A stretch of 64,000 nt of DNA from Candidatus Woesearchaeota archaeon (GCA_019322895.1 JAHWHZ010000001.1:186001-250000); one strand, 5' to 3'. Positions 17,032 to 24,814 are shown, counted from the stretch's first letter. Numbers and translations: made by a program. Notes: generated by a model from the sequence alone, not told the origin.

Positions 17032-17925
17032 ATGAAAAAAGCAGTAATCATTGGAACAGGAGCAGTGGGTTCTACTGCAGCATACGCCTTGATGAAAGAC
17101 GGCGCTGCAGATGAAATTGTTTTGATAGACGTCTGCAAGGATTTGGCAGAAGGCCATGCAATGGATCTTTGTCATGGCATGGAATTTGTACCTAATGCAA
17201 AAATTCATGCTGCAGATTATTCTGCCTGCAAAGATGCAGATATTATTGTCATCTGTGCAGGCCTGCCAAGGAAGCCTGAAGAGACCCGGCTTGACTTGAT
17301 TAACAAGAATGCCGTGATACTGAAAGACATCATTTCAAAGATAATTGAATTCAATAAGGATTGTATTTTGCTGCTTGTGGCAAATCCAGTTGATGTCCTG
17401 ACGCATCTTGCGATTAAGTACAGCGGATTTCCTCCAAACAAGGTCTTTGGGACAGGAACAATGCTTGACACTGCAAGATTCAAGTTCTTGCTGGGAGAGC
17501 ATTTCAATGCAGAGACTTCTACGGTTGATGCCTTGGTCTTAGGAGAGCATGGTGCAACTGCATTTCCCTGGCTGAGTGCTGCTAAGATAGATGGCAAGAA
17601 TCTGGAAATAACCCCTGAAGTGTTGGATATCTTTGAGAATACAAAGAAATCTGCAGCAGAAGTTATTTCAAAGAAAGGCGCAACATATTATGCAATTGGC
17701 TTGTGCATTGCAAAAGTTGTCAATGCTGTCTTGAAAGATGAAGAGATTACAGTTCCAGTATCAACTTTGCTGCCAGATCATAATGTCTGCCTGAGCATGC
17801 CCTGCAGAATCAATAAGGATGGAATAAAAGAGCAAATAAAGATAGACCTGAATGAAGAAGAAAAAAAGGCTTTAGAAAAGTCTGCTAATGCTTTGAAAGA
17901 AGTTGTTGATAACGTTACTTCTTGA
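17032..17925 (+). CDS. mdh: Lactate/malate dehydrogenase family, probably malate dehydrogenase, 297 aa
   Basis: NAD-dependent 2-hydroxyacid dehydrogenase: GTGAVGSTAA dinucleotide loop, D33 in VLIDV (NAD preference), substrate arginines in TRLDL and LDTARF, catalytic H173 in GEHGATAF. The substrate-selecting position in the active-site loop is Arg (AGLPRKP, R80), as in malate dehydrogenases, whereas lactate dehydrogenases have Gln; the following ETRLDLINKN is LDH-like. It thus belongs to the LDH-like MDH group. TATA CTTTATATATCC ends ~22 nt before the ATG. Ends 11 nt inside the convergent methyltransferase gene. Confidence 0.88.
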   Translation: MKKAVIIGTGAVGSTAAYALMKDGAADEIVLIDVCKDLAEGHAMDLCHGMEFVPNAKIHAADYSACKDADIIVICAGLPRKPEETRLDLINKNAVILKDIISKIIEFNKDCILLLVANPVDVLTHLAIKYSGFPPNKVFGTGTMLDTARFKFLLGEHFNAETSTVDALVLGEHGATAFPWLSAAKIDGKNLEITPEVLDIFENTKKSAAEVISKKGATYYAIGLCIAKVVNAVLKDEEITVPVSTLLPDHNVCLSMPCRINKDGIKEQIKIDLNEEEKKALEKSANALKEVVDNVTS

Positions 17926-18862
17926 TTATCTTCGCTACGAAGAATCCCTCAGTATCATTATCTTGCGGCCATAATCGCAGGCATTTCTTTATGCTTTTAT
18001 CATATTTTTCCTTGCCAAACTCCAGAACAGCCGGGCCATGCTCTATTTTCAGTTTGATATCAGCGACTTTTGCATCCTTTCTGTTCCTCAAGAGATAATC
18101 AACTACTCCTTCATTCTCCTCCGGCTCTAATGAGCAGGTGGAGTATACCATTGTTCCGCCTTTTTTCAATAAGTCAAATGCATTTAAAATCAGTTTCTTT
18201 TGCATGCCTGCAATATGCCTCACTGTCCCTGGATTCCACCACCTGATTGTCTTTATGCTTTTTCTTATGGTTCCTGTTCCAGAGCAGGGAGCATCTAATA
18301 ACACTTTGTCAAATGCAAATCCTTTCATTTTCTCTCCTTTCATCTGCGTGATTACTGCATTGCTCACCCCGCATCTTTGCAGGTTGATTCCTAATGCAGC
18401 AAGCCTCTGTCCTATGACATCATTTGAAACTAAGACGCCTTTATTTTTCATGTATTGCGCCATTTGCGAGCTTTTGCTTCCAGGAGCTGCGCAGATATCA
18501 AGAACTATCTCTCCTGGTTTAGGATCAAGAACAACTGGCGGAATCATTGATGCAGCTTCCTGAACATAATAATAGCCAAGGGCATATTCAACGGTGTTTC
18601 CAACGTCTAATCTTCCTTTTTTGTGCTCTACCCAGAATCCTTCCTTGCACCAAGGTATCTGCTCAAGCTTCCAGTTATTGCTCATCCGCTTCTTGATCTC
18701 GCTTATGGGCTTTTTCAAGGTATTTATGCGGATAGATTTGCGGAGAAATGATAAAGTGTACTTCTTGAACTCATCCCAATCAGTCAAGGCAGAATACCGC
18801 TCTATAAATTTAGGCTTGAATTCAATGTCTTCTGTTCTTGGGATTGGTTTTAGCTTGTGCAT
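17915..18862 (-). CDS. NOL1/NOP2/Sun-family RNA cytosine-C5 methyltransferase, 315 aa
   Basis: SAM-dependent m5C methyltransferase of tRNA or rRNA. SAM-binding DICAAPGSKSSQMAQ, then DAPCSGTG (motif IV cysteine) and YSTCSLEPEENE (motif VI nucleophile cysteine), with an N-terminal NSUN extension. I start it at MHKLKPIP because the start follows the upstream gene's TAA by one base. This 5' end is duplicated at 19917-19945, directly after elp3, with only synonymous differences over eight codons; the toxin-like pair lies between. Ancestrally the gene probably followed elp3 directly. Confidence 0.9.
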   Translation of the reverse strand: MHKLKPIPRTEDIEFKPKFIERYSALTDWDEFKKYTLSFLRKSIRINTLKKPISEIKKRMSNNWKLEQIPWCKEGFWVEHKKGRLDVGNTVEYALGYYYVQEAASMIPPVVLDPKPGEIVLDICAAPGSKSSQMAQYMKNKGVLVSNDVIGQRLAALGINLQRCGVSNAVITQMKGEKMKGFAFDKVLLDAPCSGTGTIRKSIKTIRWWNPGTVRHIAGMQKKLILNAFDLLKKGGTMVYSTCSLEPEENEGVVDYLLRNRKDAKVADIKLKIEHGPAVLEFGKEKYDKSIKKCLRLWPQDNDTEGFFVAKIIKK

Positions 18863-18867
18863 TTTAT
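18839..18867 (-). repeat. Direct repeat, copy in the live methyltransferase start
   Basis: On the minus strand this is ATAAA then ATGCACAAGCTAAAACCA and onward, encoding MHKLKPIP. It matches 19917-19945 at 25 of 29 positions; the four mismatches are all at third codon positions (AAA/AAG, CCA/CCG, ATC/ATT, CCA/CCC). The two copies bracket the nucleotidyltransferase module. Confidence 0.8.
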
Positions 18868-19418
18868 TTTTTGTAGAACTCTGAAACAAACCTTTCAAAT
18901 TTGGCTGTTAGCTCATCTTTTTTTTCTGGCGCTGGCTGAACTTGCTCAAATCTTCGCAACAATTCCTCGCGAGGCACGTTTTTAATAGAAATTTCCATTT
19001 GTCCTAAATCCTGATAATCGCTATCTCTACCTGCAAGCACTTTAGTTAATACTAAATCAACAGTATCTAAAAAGTAAAGTTCAATATTTTTAAAACTGCG
19101 CGAAAATCTTTTTGCATTGTTTGCATAACTTGAATACTTATAATCAGGCAAAAGCCCATCAGGAAACAAATCAAATCGGACACGTTTTTTCCATTCTATC
19201 TCGGCAACAGGCCCGCTTAAAGTTCTAAAATCCTCTCTGCTAACTATGAAATCAACGTCTTTAGAAACATATCTAATTCCGGAAATGACTAAAAAAGTGC
19301 CTCCTAGCCCGTATAATTTAACTTTTCTTTGAATACCCTCTAGATTATCATCTAGTTCGTGCAATATCCCTAACATATCCGTTTTATTAAGCTCTTTGCC
19401 TTTTTGGTGTGGTAGCAT
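18864..19418 (-). CDS. Nucleotidyltransferase-fold protein (DUF6036/AbiEii-like), 184 aa
   Basis: The segment YGLGGTFLVISGIRYVSKD continuing to VDFIVS carries the GG...DxD pattern of minimal nucleotidyltransferases used as toxins in AbiE-like and DUF6036 systems; DLVLTKVLAGRDSDYQD is a second family-like element with conserved Lys and Asp. Such proteins typically modify tRNA or proteins and pair with an upstream antitoxin. Here the preceding ORF overlaps it by 32 nt; an internal start at MLGILHEL (19376) is also possible. Its TAA precedes the methyltransferase ATG by one base. Function by analogy. Confidence 0.7.
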   Translation of the reverse strand: MLPHQKGKELNKTDMLGILHELDDNLEGIQRKVKLYGLGGTFLVISGIRYVSKDVDFIVSREDFRTLSGPVAEIEWKKRVRFDLFPDGLLPDYKYSSYANNAKRFSRSFKNIELYFLDTVDLVLTKVLAGRDSDYQDLGQMEISIKNVPREELLRRFEQVQPAPEKKDELTAKFERFVSEFYKK

Positions 19419-19842
19419 ATTCCTCTGTAATATACAAATCTATCCAGTCTGTTAATTCTGTCGGCGTAAATGCTGCATATACTTTCCATTTATTATTCAA
19501 TTCTGTTTGAGACGAAGAATGCGCAATAATTCGTTTAGCAAAATCTGGAAGAGTGGAATCTAAATACTGCCAGTTTGTTGGCGCACGATACAGCTCTTGA
19601 GCCAGCTGAGATGCTTTTGAAGCAGGTATTGCGCTAATCTGCGCGGCTTTGGCAGTAACATCGCAGATATAGCCCAATCTTTGAGCAATTCCTTCTTCTT
19701 TTGCCCGCGCTGCAAGATGCTGCACATTATATGATTCGGTAAGTAAATCTAATGCAATATATTTGAGATTTCTGCTATGTGATCCTTCGCAGTCAGAAGA
19801 AGCATTTTTTATTAAGTTTATTGCATTTTCTTCAAATCCCAT
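19387..19842 (-). CDS. Hypothetical helical protein, probable partner/antitoxin of the nucleotidyltransferase, 151 aa
   Basis: Overlaps the nucleotidyltransferase gene, as toxin-antitoxin partners do. It is helical throughout; LAARAKEEGIAQRLGYICDV loosely resembles the C-terminal region of AbiEi-type antitoxins, but the usual N-terminal winged helix is not evident. A strong TATA box (TTTTATATAG) 22-25 nt upstream gives the pair its own leaderless promoter inside the elp3-methyltransferase interval, supporting the view that the two genes are an independent cassette. Confidence 0.55.
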   Translation of the reverse strand: MGFEENAINLIKNASSDCEGSHSRNLKYIALDLLTESYNVQHLAARAKEEGIAQRLGYICDVTAKAAQISAIPASKASQLAQELYRAPTNWQYLDSTLPDFAKRIIAHSSSQTELNNKWKVYAAFTPTELTDWIDLYITEEYATTPKRQRA

Positions 19843-19916
19843 GCTACAATACAGCCTAATAAGCTATATAAAACTTTCGGAAAAGCTATTGACAGAATTT
19901 ATTATCTTATACCGCC

Positions 19917-19945
19917 GGGAATCGGCTTTAGCTTGTGCATTTTAT
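19917..19945 (-). repeat. Direct repeat, fossil of the methyltransferase start next to elp3
   Basis: Starting at the minus-strand ATG 19940, this reads MHKLKPIPGGIR then TAA: the first eight codons of the methyltransferase with only synonymous changes, then unrelated sequence. Position relative to the elp3 stop (TAA-A-ATG) is identical to that of the live copy relative to the nucleotidyltransferase stop. It marks the original junction disrupted by the cassette. Confidence 0.75.
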
Positions 19946-21618
19946 AGACGCTTACTAACATAAACTCCGTCTCGTTTATATCCTAATTTTTTGTAGTACT
20001 CTCTAACTCCAATTCCAGAAATAACAAGCATCTTATTACATTTGAATTCTTCTTTTGCTATTTTCTCTGCTTCAGACATTAACTTCCTGCCCAGACCCTT
20101 GTGCTGAACAGCTACCCCTTTCTCGCCTACTGGAACTGCCGCTCCATAGACATGCAGTTCTCTTATGCCTGCAGAGTCTTTTGTTATCTCTGGCCGGAAT
20201 GGCTTAAATGGAATCCTCAGCCGGCAGAAACCCAGCAAGATATCTCCTGCTTCTGCAGACAAAAACACCTCTTTACCGCCGCTTGCTTCATAATCCAACC
20301 TATGAATTTTTACTTTAGAAAAATCAATTTTTCTTCCTCTTGGCTCCCTGCATCTTATGCATTTGCATTTTATTTTCTTTTCCTTCAGCATTTGAGAGAC
20401 GTACTGCCTTAGATTGGTCCTGTCAACTCCTGCAGATATCATTGTTGTAGGAATATCTCTCTGAACTCTCATCACTCTGCAGTATTTTGGAATAAATTTC
20501 TTGACATCAACAAGTATTTTAGCAGCAGTTGAAGTTGTCAATGGCTTGTACTTTTTTTGTTTCCATAAATCATAAAGCTCTGTTCCCTCAATGACCATGC
20601 AGGGATATATTTTGAGAGCATCTGGCATGAAATCAGGATTTGAAAACAAATCCTTGAACATCTTGACATCTTTTGCAGTGCTGGAGCCAGGAAGGCCTGG
20701 CATCATGTGGTAGCCGACTTTCAAGAAAGAATCCTTGAGCAATTGTGTTGCTTTTGCAGCGTCTTTTACAGTGTGCCCTCTCTTTATTTTCTTCATGACC
20801 TGCTCAAAAACAGTCTGCACGCCCAGCTCAACTCTTGTTCCCCCTAATTTCAGCATCTCATCAATCTCTTTCTCAAAGCAATAGTCTGGCCTTGTCTCAA
20901 GGCACATTGCAACGCATCTTATTTTTGCAGTCTCATTCTTTTCCTGCTCTTTAGAAAGAGTTGATTTTCCTTTCAATTTTCGCATTCTTTCCTGAATCCT
21001 TTTAACTCTAGCTTCATCTCTCATGTCTCCAGGCATCTCAAAGAATTTTTTGTACTTGACAAAATCCAGCTTTCCTTTAGAAAAAAATTCTTTTCCAAAA
21101 TCATTCATTGCTTTTAATGCATAAGTAATAAATTCTTGCTGGTATTTCAAGTCAAAGCTTGGGAAAGTTCCGCCCATAATAATCAATTCAATCTTGTCAG
21201 GCATGTGCCCGAGGGCAATGTACTGCTCAAGGCGGTTAAACACCTGAAGATAAGCATCATACTTGTTCCTTATTGCCCGCATTGTTGCAGGCTCTCTTCC
21301 AGTATAGCTTTGGGGAACATCTCCAAAAAAGCTTTCAGGACCGCCGGGACAATAAAGGCATCTTCCATGCTTGCATGCAAAAGGATAGCTCATTATAGCA
21401 ACCACAGCAACTCCTGACTGTGTTCGCATTGGTTTTGCAACAAGATTCATCTGCTGAACATCTTCTGGAGAAGCATGCAAAAGTATCTCTATGTCTGTTG
21501 GAGGCTGTCTTACCTTGTATTTCTTGCATAGCTTGTTCTTTATTTGAGAAAGCTTCTCCTTAGACAGCTTTTTCTGCTTCAATTCTTCTATCAGTTCTGC
21601 GAGTAATTCTTTGTTCAT
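19942..21618 (-). CDS. elp3: Elp3, tRNA uridine-34 modification enzyme (radical SAM + acetyltransferase), 558 aa
   Basis: Catalytic subunit that forms the cm5 side chain on wobble uridine. Radical SAM cluster ACKHGRCLYC near residue 80, followed by CPGGPESFFGD and IIMGGTFPSFD; the C-terminal ~130 residues are a GNAT acetyltransferase (GLGRKLMSEAEKIAKEE). Length matches archaeal Elp3, which works without the other Elongator subunits. Overlaps the methyltransferase fossil by a few bases. An internal methionine-rich loop (residues ~195-235) is within family range. Confidence 0.95.
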   Translation of the reverse strand: MNKELLAELIEELKQKKLSKEKLSQIKNKLCKKYKVRQPPTDIEILLHASPEDVQQMNLVAKPMRTQSGVAVVAIMSYPFACKHGRCLYCPGGPESFFGDVPQSYTGREPATMRAIRNKYDAYLQVFNRLEQYIALGHMPDKIELIIMGGTFPSFDLKYQQEFITYALKAMNDFGKEFFSKGKLDFVKYKKFFEMPGDMRDEARVKRIQERMRKLKGKSTLSKEQEKNETAKIRCVAMCLETRPDYCFEKEIDEMLKLGGTRVELGVQTVFEQVMKKIKRGHTVKDAAKATQLLKDSFLKVGYHMMPGLPGSSTAKDVKMFKDLFSNPDFMPDALKIYPCMVIEGTELYDLWKQKKYKPLTTSTAAKILVDVKKFIPKYCRVMRVQRDIPTTMISAGVDRTNLRQYVSQMLKEKKIKCKCIRCREPRGRKIDFSKVKIHRLDYEASGGKEVFLSAEAGDILLGFCRLRIPFKPFRPEITKDSAGIRELHVYGAAVPVGEKGVAVQHKGLGRKLMSEAEKIAKEEFKCNKMLVISGIGVREYYKKLGYKRDGVYVSKRL

Positions 21619-21655
21619 AAGAATGAAAGATAAGCAGAGGCTTTAAAAAAGTACC

Positions 21656-22306
21656 TCAAATTTCTTCCAGCGTGGTATAGACCAGGTCTTTTATCTTGAG
21701 CTTTGTTCCTGGCTCTACGTAGAAATCCAGCCTAAACCTATTGCCCACAAAATTCTTTGCAGTCAGAAGGCATGTTTCAATACATACATGGTTGAATGTT
21801 CCAGTTACAGTGCGATAGCCGGCAGGCACTGTTTCAAACCCATGCAGTGAACTTCCTTCAAGCAGGTCTAATATAGGCCCTTCTTCTTTAGGAGGCACTG
21901 CATTTCCTGTAACACTTAATCCGCTTAATGTGCTTCCTGCCACGCTCGTACCTGTGATCCTGTTGTGGGTGCTGTCTTTTCTTTTCAGGTTCCTGAAAAC
22001 AAGGTGTTTTATTCCGTCTTCATTGCCCATATAGACTGAGGCAGTTCCATTTCCCAGAACTTCGCCGCTCACTGTCAAGGATGTCAAATGAACTGGTTCT
22101 CCACTTATTGACCGCAGATAAAAGCTTTGGCTGTGGTCCAGAACAAGATTCAAGTCCTGGCTGTGTATGTTCGTGCTGGCATAACCTATTATTTCAGGTC
22201 TTGAAAAGACCATCGCCAAAAGAACAAGCACAGTCATGAGCAAAACAAATTCTGCCTTTACAAACCTTAGTCGTGCCTTATCCACCTTGTGGAGTATTTT
22301 TTTCAT
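21656..22306 (-). CDS. Membrane-anchored extracytoplasmic protein, 216 aa
   Basis: A single hydrophobic helix (FVLLMTVLVLLAMVF, residues ~20-36) follows a basic N-terminus; the rest is Ser/Thr/Gly-rich with beta-strand periodicity, ending in CIETCLLTAKNF and an FYVEPGTKLKIKDL strand. It is probably exposed outside the cell. The ATG overlaps the upstream gene's stop by 4 nt. Family unrecognised. Two cysteines (C-x3-C) near the C-terminus may be disulphide bonded. Confidence 0.7.
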   Translation of the reverse strand: MKKILHKVDKARLRFVKAEFVLLMTVLVLLAMVFSRPEIIGYASTNIHSQDLNLVLDHSQSFYLRSISGEPVHLTSLTVSGEVLGNGTASVYMGNEDGIKHLVFRNLKRKDSTHNRITGTSVAGSTLSGLSVTGNAVPPKEEGPILDLLEGSSLHGFETVPAGYRTVTGTFNHVCIETCLLTAKNFVGNRFRLDFYVEPGTKLKIKDLVYTTLEEI

Positions 22307-22845
22307 CTCGATAAAATGCTTATTATCTCAAAAAATAAGCTGTCTTTCTCAGCGCACACGCCGTTGCAGTCAACTATTTCCTGCCATTTGTCTGAGACTG
22401 CTTTGTTGTGGAGGGCTTCGATATCTGTATTCGCTGCTGTCAATGCTTTTGAAAAATCTACAATATTCTCGGTTCCCCAGTATCTTTGCGTTATAAGTAT
22501 ATTTGTCAACAGATTGCTGTACTTTATATCGTGGCTTTTTTCATTTATTACAATCATGATAAAATTAAAGTAGTCGTCTGGAACGCATTTTTCTTTAAGG
22601 CAGTCCAGCATTGAAAGCCACGCGTCGGTAATGGCGGTATTGTCAATATCTGTCACTATCTCATCTATTTTTGCGATATCCTTTGCTTTTTCCACAGAAT
22701 CTATCCTGTGCTGGTGTAAGTCCGCTATGGTGGGAATCAGCTCAGGTGTCGGACTTTCGCCTGACGTGAAGCTTAATAGTATGGCAATAGCAGTAACTAG
22801 AATACCCAATCCAAGGGTTCCTATCACCACAGTTTTTAAGCTCAT
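22303..22845 (-). CDS. Membrane-anchored hypothetical protein, 180 aa
   Basis: An N-terminal anchor (IGTLGLGILVTAIAILLSF) is followed by a helical domain with four cysteines in two pairs (MLDCLKEKCVPDD and VDCNGVCAEKD), a spacing suggestive of disulphides outside the cell. TATA TATTTATACTATG lies ~30 nt upstream. It forms a two-gene unit with the next envelope protein. Unrecognised. Confidence 0.7.
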   Translation of the reverse strand: MSLKTVVIGTLGLGILVTAIAILLSFTSGESPTPELIPTIADLHQHRIDSVEKAKDIAKIDEIVTDIDNTAITDAWLSMLDCLKEKCVPDDYFNFIMIVINEKSHDIKYSNLLTNILITQRYWGTENIVDFSKALTAANTDIEALHNKAVSDKWQEIVDCNGVCAEKDSLFFEIISILSR

Positions 22846-22894
22846 TTATACTGGAATTTTACTTCATAGTATAAATATTTTGCTATATATAGAA

Positions 22895-23326
22895 CTATTC
22901 AATAAATGCAAGTATCTCAGCGTTTTCTGTGTGATTTATGCCTGTAGAACTCTGATATGCAAGCGTGACATCTGTTTTCAGCCGCTCTCCTTTAGCGCCG
23001 TGCTTGCATTTAGAAAGCACAAAAGTTTCTTGTTCGCTGTTTTTGACTGCTTTTCCTTCTTCAAATGAGCATTTTCCTTCAACATCATGTATTCTCTGAA
23101 TAAATATGTCTTGTCCGAGCTTGTTTTCTATTGTTAATGTAAGCGCATCTCCTGTTGCTCTGAATTCAGCGCACTCCAGCCCGGGAATTATTTCACAATG
23201 CGGCCTGCCAAATGTCTCTGGGCTCAAGAATCCAAAATAAAGCAATGCCCCTACTGCAACTATCACCACAAGAATTACCCAGCCGTAAGTAAGCATGAAT
23301 TCGATTGCTGCTTGTCCTTTTTCCAT
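22895..23326 (-). CDS. Class III (type IV pilin-like) prepilin, 143 aa
   Basis: The N-terminus MEKGQAAIEFMLTYGWVIL is a textbook archaeal class III signal: a short basic leader, KG|Q cleavage site for an EppA/PibD-type peptidase, then a hydrophobic helix that forms the filament core. The mature domain has three or four cysteines (PHCEII, LECAEF, GKCSFEE, SKCKHG). Such pilins build adhesion or other filaments. It starts 9 nt from the rpl11 stop on the same strand, an odd genomic position that may give read-through from the ribosomal operon. Confidence 0.85.
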   Translation of the reverse strand: MEKGQAAIEFMLTYGWVILVVIVAVGALLYFGFLSPETFGRPHCEIIPGLECAEFRATGDALTLTIENKLGQDIFIQRIHDVEGKCSFEEGKAVKNSEQETFVLSKCKHGAKGERLKTDVTLAYQSSTGINHTENAEILAFIE

Positions 23327-23335
23327 TATACCCCT

Positions 23336-24103
23336 TTACTTTTTGGCCGGTGCTTTGCCGCCTGCTGCAGGCTTTGCTCCTGCTGCTGCAGGTTTTGCTC
23401 CAGCTTCTTTTGTTTCTGCTGGCAGCAGCTCTTCTATGATTACAGAAGGCACGCCAGCGTCCAATAGTTTTGTTTTTATTGCTCCTCTGGTCTGTCCTTC
23501 CATCTTTGAAATTATGTCTTTTGCTTTTGTTTCGTATTCTTTTCTCTTCTTCTCAAGCTCTTCCTGCAGTTTCTTCTTCTCTGCTTCCAGTTTTTTCAGT
23601 TCTTCTGCAGAAAGCTCTGTCTTTCCTGCCTTGATCTTTTCTACAAATTCGCCTTTGTTGATAGCTTCGATGATTTCTCTTGCCTGCTTGCCTTCAACCA
23701 TCACTCCCATGCTGTCGCATGAGCCGATTATTTCTTTTGCTTTTGAAATCATGTCCTTGCCTAGAAGGGCATCTGTCTTCATCTTTGCGATCTTGATTAT
23801 CTGTTCAATCTTGAGGTCAGCAACCTTGTCTGTCAACGGATTAGAAGCGCCTTTCTCTATGCCTGCCTCTTTCTTGACAAGAGCAGAAACCGGCGGCGTG
23901 CCGACAGAAATCGTGAAGGACTTATCGTCCTTGACAGTAACTTTGACAGGAACTTTCATTCCTTTGAAGTCTGCTGTCTTCTTGTTTATTTCTGCAACTA
24001 CCTGTCCTATGTTCACTCCTGCTGGTCCTAATGCAGGTCCTAAAGGCGGTGCTGCTGTTGCTTTTCCACCCTCCACCAATGCTTCAATCACTTGATCTGC
24101 CAT
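23336..24103 (-). CDS. rpl11: Ribosomal protein uL11 with long C-terminal extension, 255 aa
   Basis: Stalk-base protein of the large subunit. The first ~160 residues are a normal archaeal L11 (ALVEGGKATAAPPLGPALGP, VNIGQVVAEIN, SMGVMVEGKQAREI). Residues ~160-255 are an additional Lys/Glu-rich helix (AEELKKLEAEKKKLQEEL) ending in an Ala/Pro/Gly/Lys tail; archaeal L11 normally stops near 160. No frameshift is evident, so the fusion looks real. Lies downstream of spt5 in the classic archaeal order. Confidence 0.93.
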   Translation of the reverse strand: MADQVIEALVEGGKATAAPPLGPALGPAGVNIGQVVAEINKKTADFKGMKVPVKVTVKDDKSFTISVGTPPVSALVKKEAGIEKGASNPLTDKVADLKIEQIIKIAKMKTDALLGKDMISKAKEIIGSCDSMGVMVEGKQAREIIEAINKGEFVEKIKAGKTELSAEELKKLEAEKKKLQEELEKKRKEYETKAKDIISKMEGQTRGAIKTKLLDAGVPSVIIEELLPAETKEAGAKPAAAGAKPAAGGKAPAKK

Positions 24104-24127
24104 TTTGTTTTATTGTTTGATGATAAT

Positions 24128-24628
24128 TTATAAGGTTTGCGCTTCTTTCTCCTCTTCCTCTTCTGTCTCTCTTCTTATGACTTTGACTGAATCCATTTTT
24201 ACTGTTATAGGAATCGGAACTGCCGCGCCCAATAACTCGACAACAACTTCTTCTTTTGCCTTGTCTATTCTTGTTATCTTCGCCTCTTCTCTCTTGAATG
24301 GTCCTGAGATTATCTCTACAATGTCATTTTTCTTTATGTTGACGTCTCTTTTGACCTGCTCAAGCATGTGCTCTATTTCCTTGTAGTCTATCTCTTTTGG
24401 AAGTATGCCTCTTGCATACGGCACGTTGAATGCAGCCTGTTCTGCATTTATCCTGTCAGCTGCTTCCACAAAGATATAGCCCCTCATGCCGTGCGGCCTT
24501 ATTGCTGCATAAACAGCAAGCCCTTTCTTCTGGACATTAGAGCTGAGGAAGTCCAATACCTGGTCTTCCCGGTTCGCAGTTGTTCTCAACGCGAAAATAT
24601 GTGTTTTTGGTTTTTTTTCTTCAGTCAT
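24128..24628 (-). CDS. spt5: Transcription elongation factor Spt5/NusG, 166 aa
   Basis: NusG N-terminal domain (FALRTTANREDQVLDFL ... RGYIFVEAAD) followed by a KOW domain (KNDIVEIISGPFKREEAK). It binds RNA polymerase with Spt4 and promotes processivity. Slightly longer than usual owing to an acidic tail. Sits between secE and rpl11, the conserved archaeal order. Confidence 0.93.
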   Translation of the reverse strand: MTEEKKPKTHIFALRTTANREDQVLDFLSSNVQKKGLAVYAAIRPHGMRGYIFVEAADRINAEQAAFNVPYARGILPKEIDYKEIEHMLEQVKRDVNIKKNDIVEIISGPFKREEAKITRIDKAKEEVVVELLGAAVPIPITVKMDSVKVIRRETEEEEEKEAQTL

Positions 24629-24716
24629 TTTAGGTTACCCTACCTCTTTATTTCTTGAAAGAAGATTTTATAGAGTAAAATTATTTAATAGTTTAAAAAG
24701 GTTTCGATGATATCAG

Positions 24717-24808
24717 CAATGCTGCCTGCGAAGTTCGCAGATGCAAATGCAGGGTCTTATAAATCTGGGTAACAGGAGATTTCCACAGCAGAACGTAGCG
24801 CAGCATTG
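24717..24808. ncRNA. Candidate structured RNA, copy A
   Basis: A 92-nt locus between secE and spt5. A 9-bp terminal stem (CAATGCTGC 24717-24725 with GCAGCATTG 24800-24808) encloses three blocks shared with 63049-63142: GCCTGCGAAGTTC (24724-24736), ATAAATCTGGGTA (24759-24771) and AACGTAGCG (24792-24800). The blocks are 22 and 20 nt apart here and 21 and 19 nt apart in copy B. The outer stem sequence differs completely between the copies yet pairs in both, which is covariation. A TATA-like GTTTAAAAA at 24691-24699 would allow plus-strand transcription; the strand is not settled. The interval carries no plausible ORF. Confidence 0.45.
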
Positions 24809-24814
24809 TGATGA

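Noticed and set aside
23295..24095. Plus-strand 266-codon frame opposite rpl11
   Set aside because: Ser/Phe/Ala repeats arise from the complement of Lys/Glu-rich codons of rpl11; no promoter or Shine-Dalgarno.
24717..24808. tRNA, 5S rRNA, SRP RNA or C/D guide interpretation of the shared RNA loci
   Set aside because: No T-loop GGTTCRAATCC with cloverleaf, no 5S loop sequences, too short for SRP RNA or RNase P, and no C (RUGAUGA) and D (CUGA) boxes in consistent positions in both copies.
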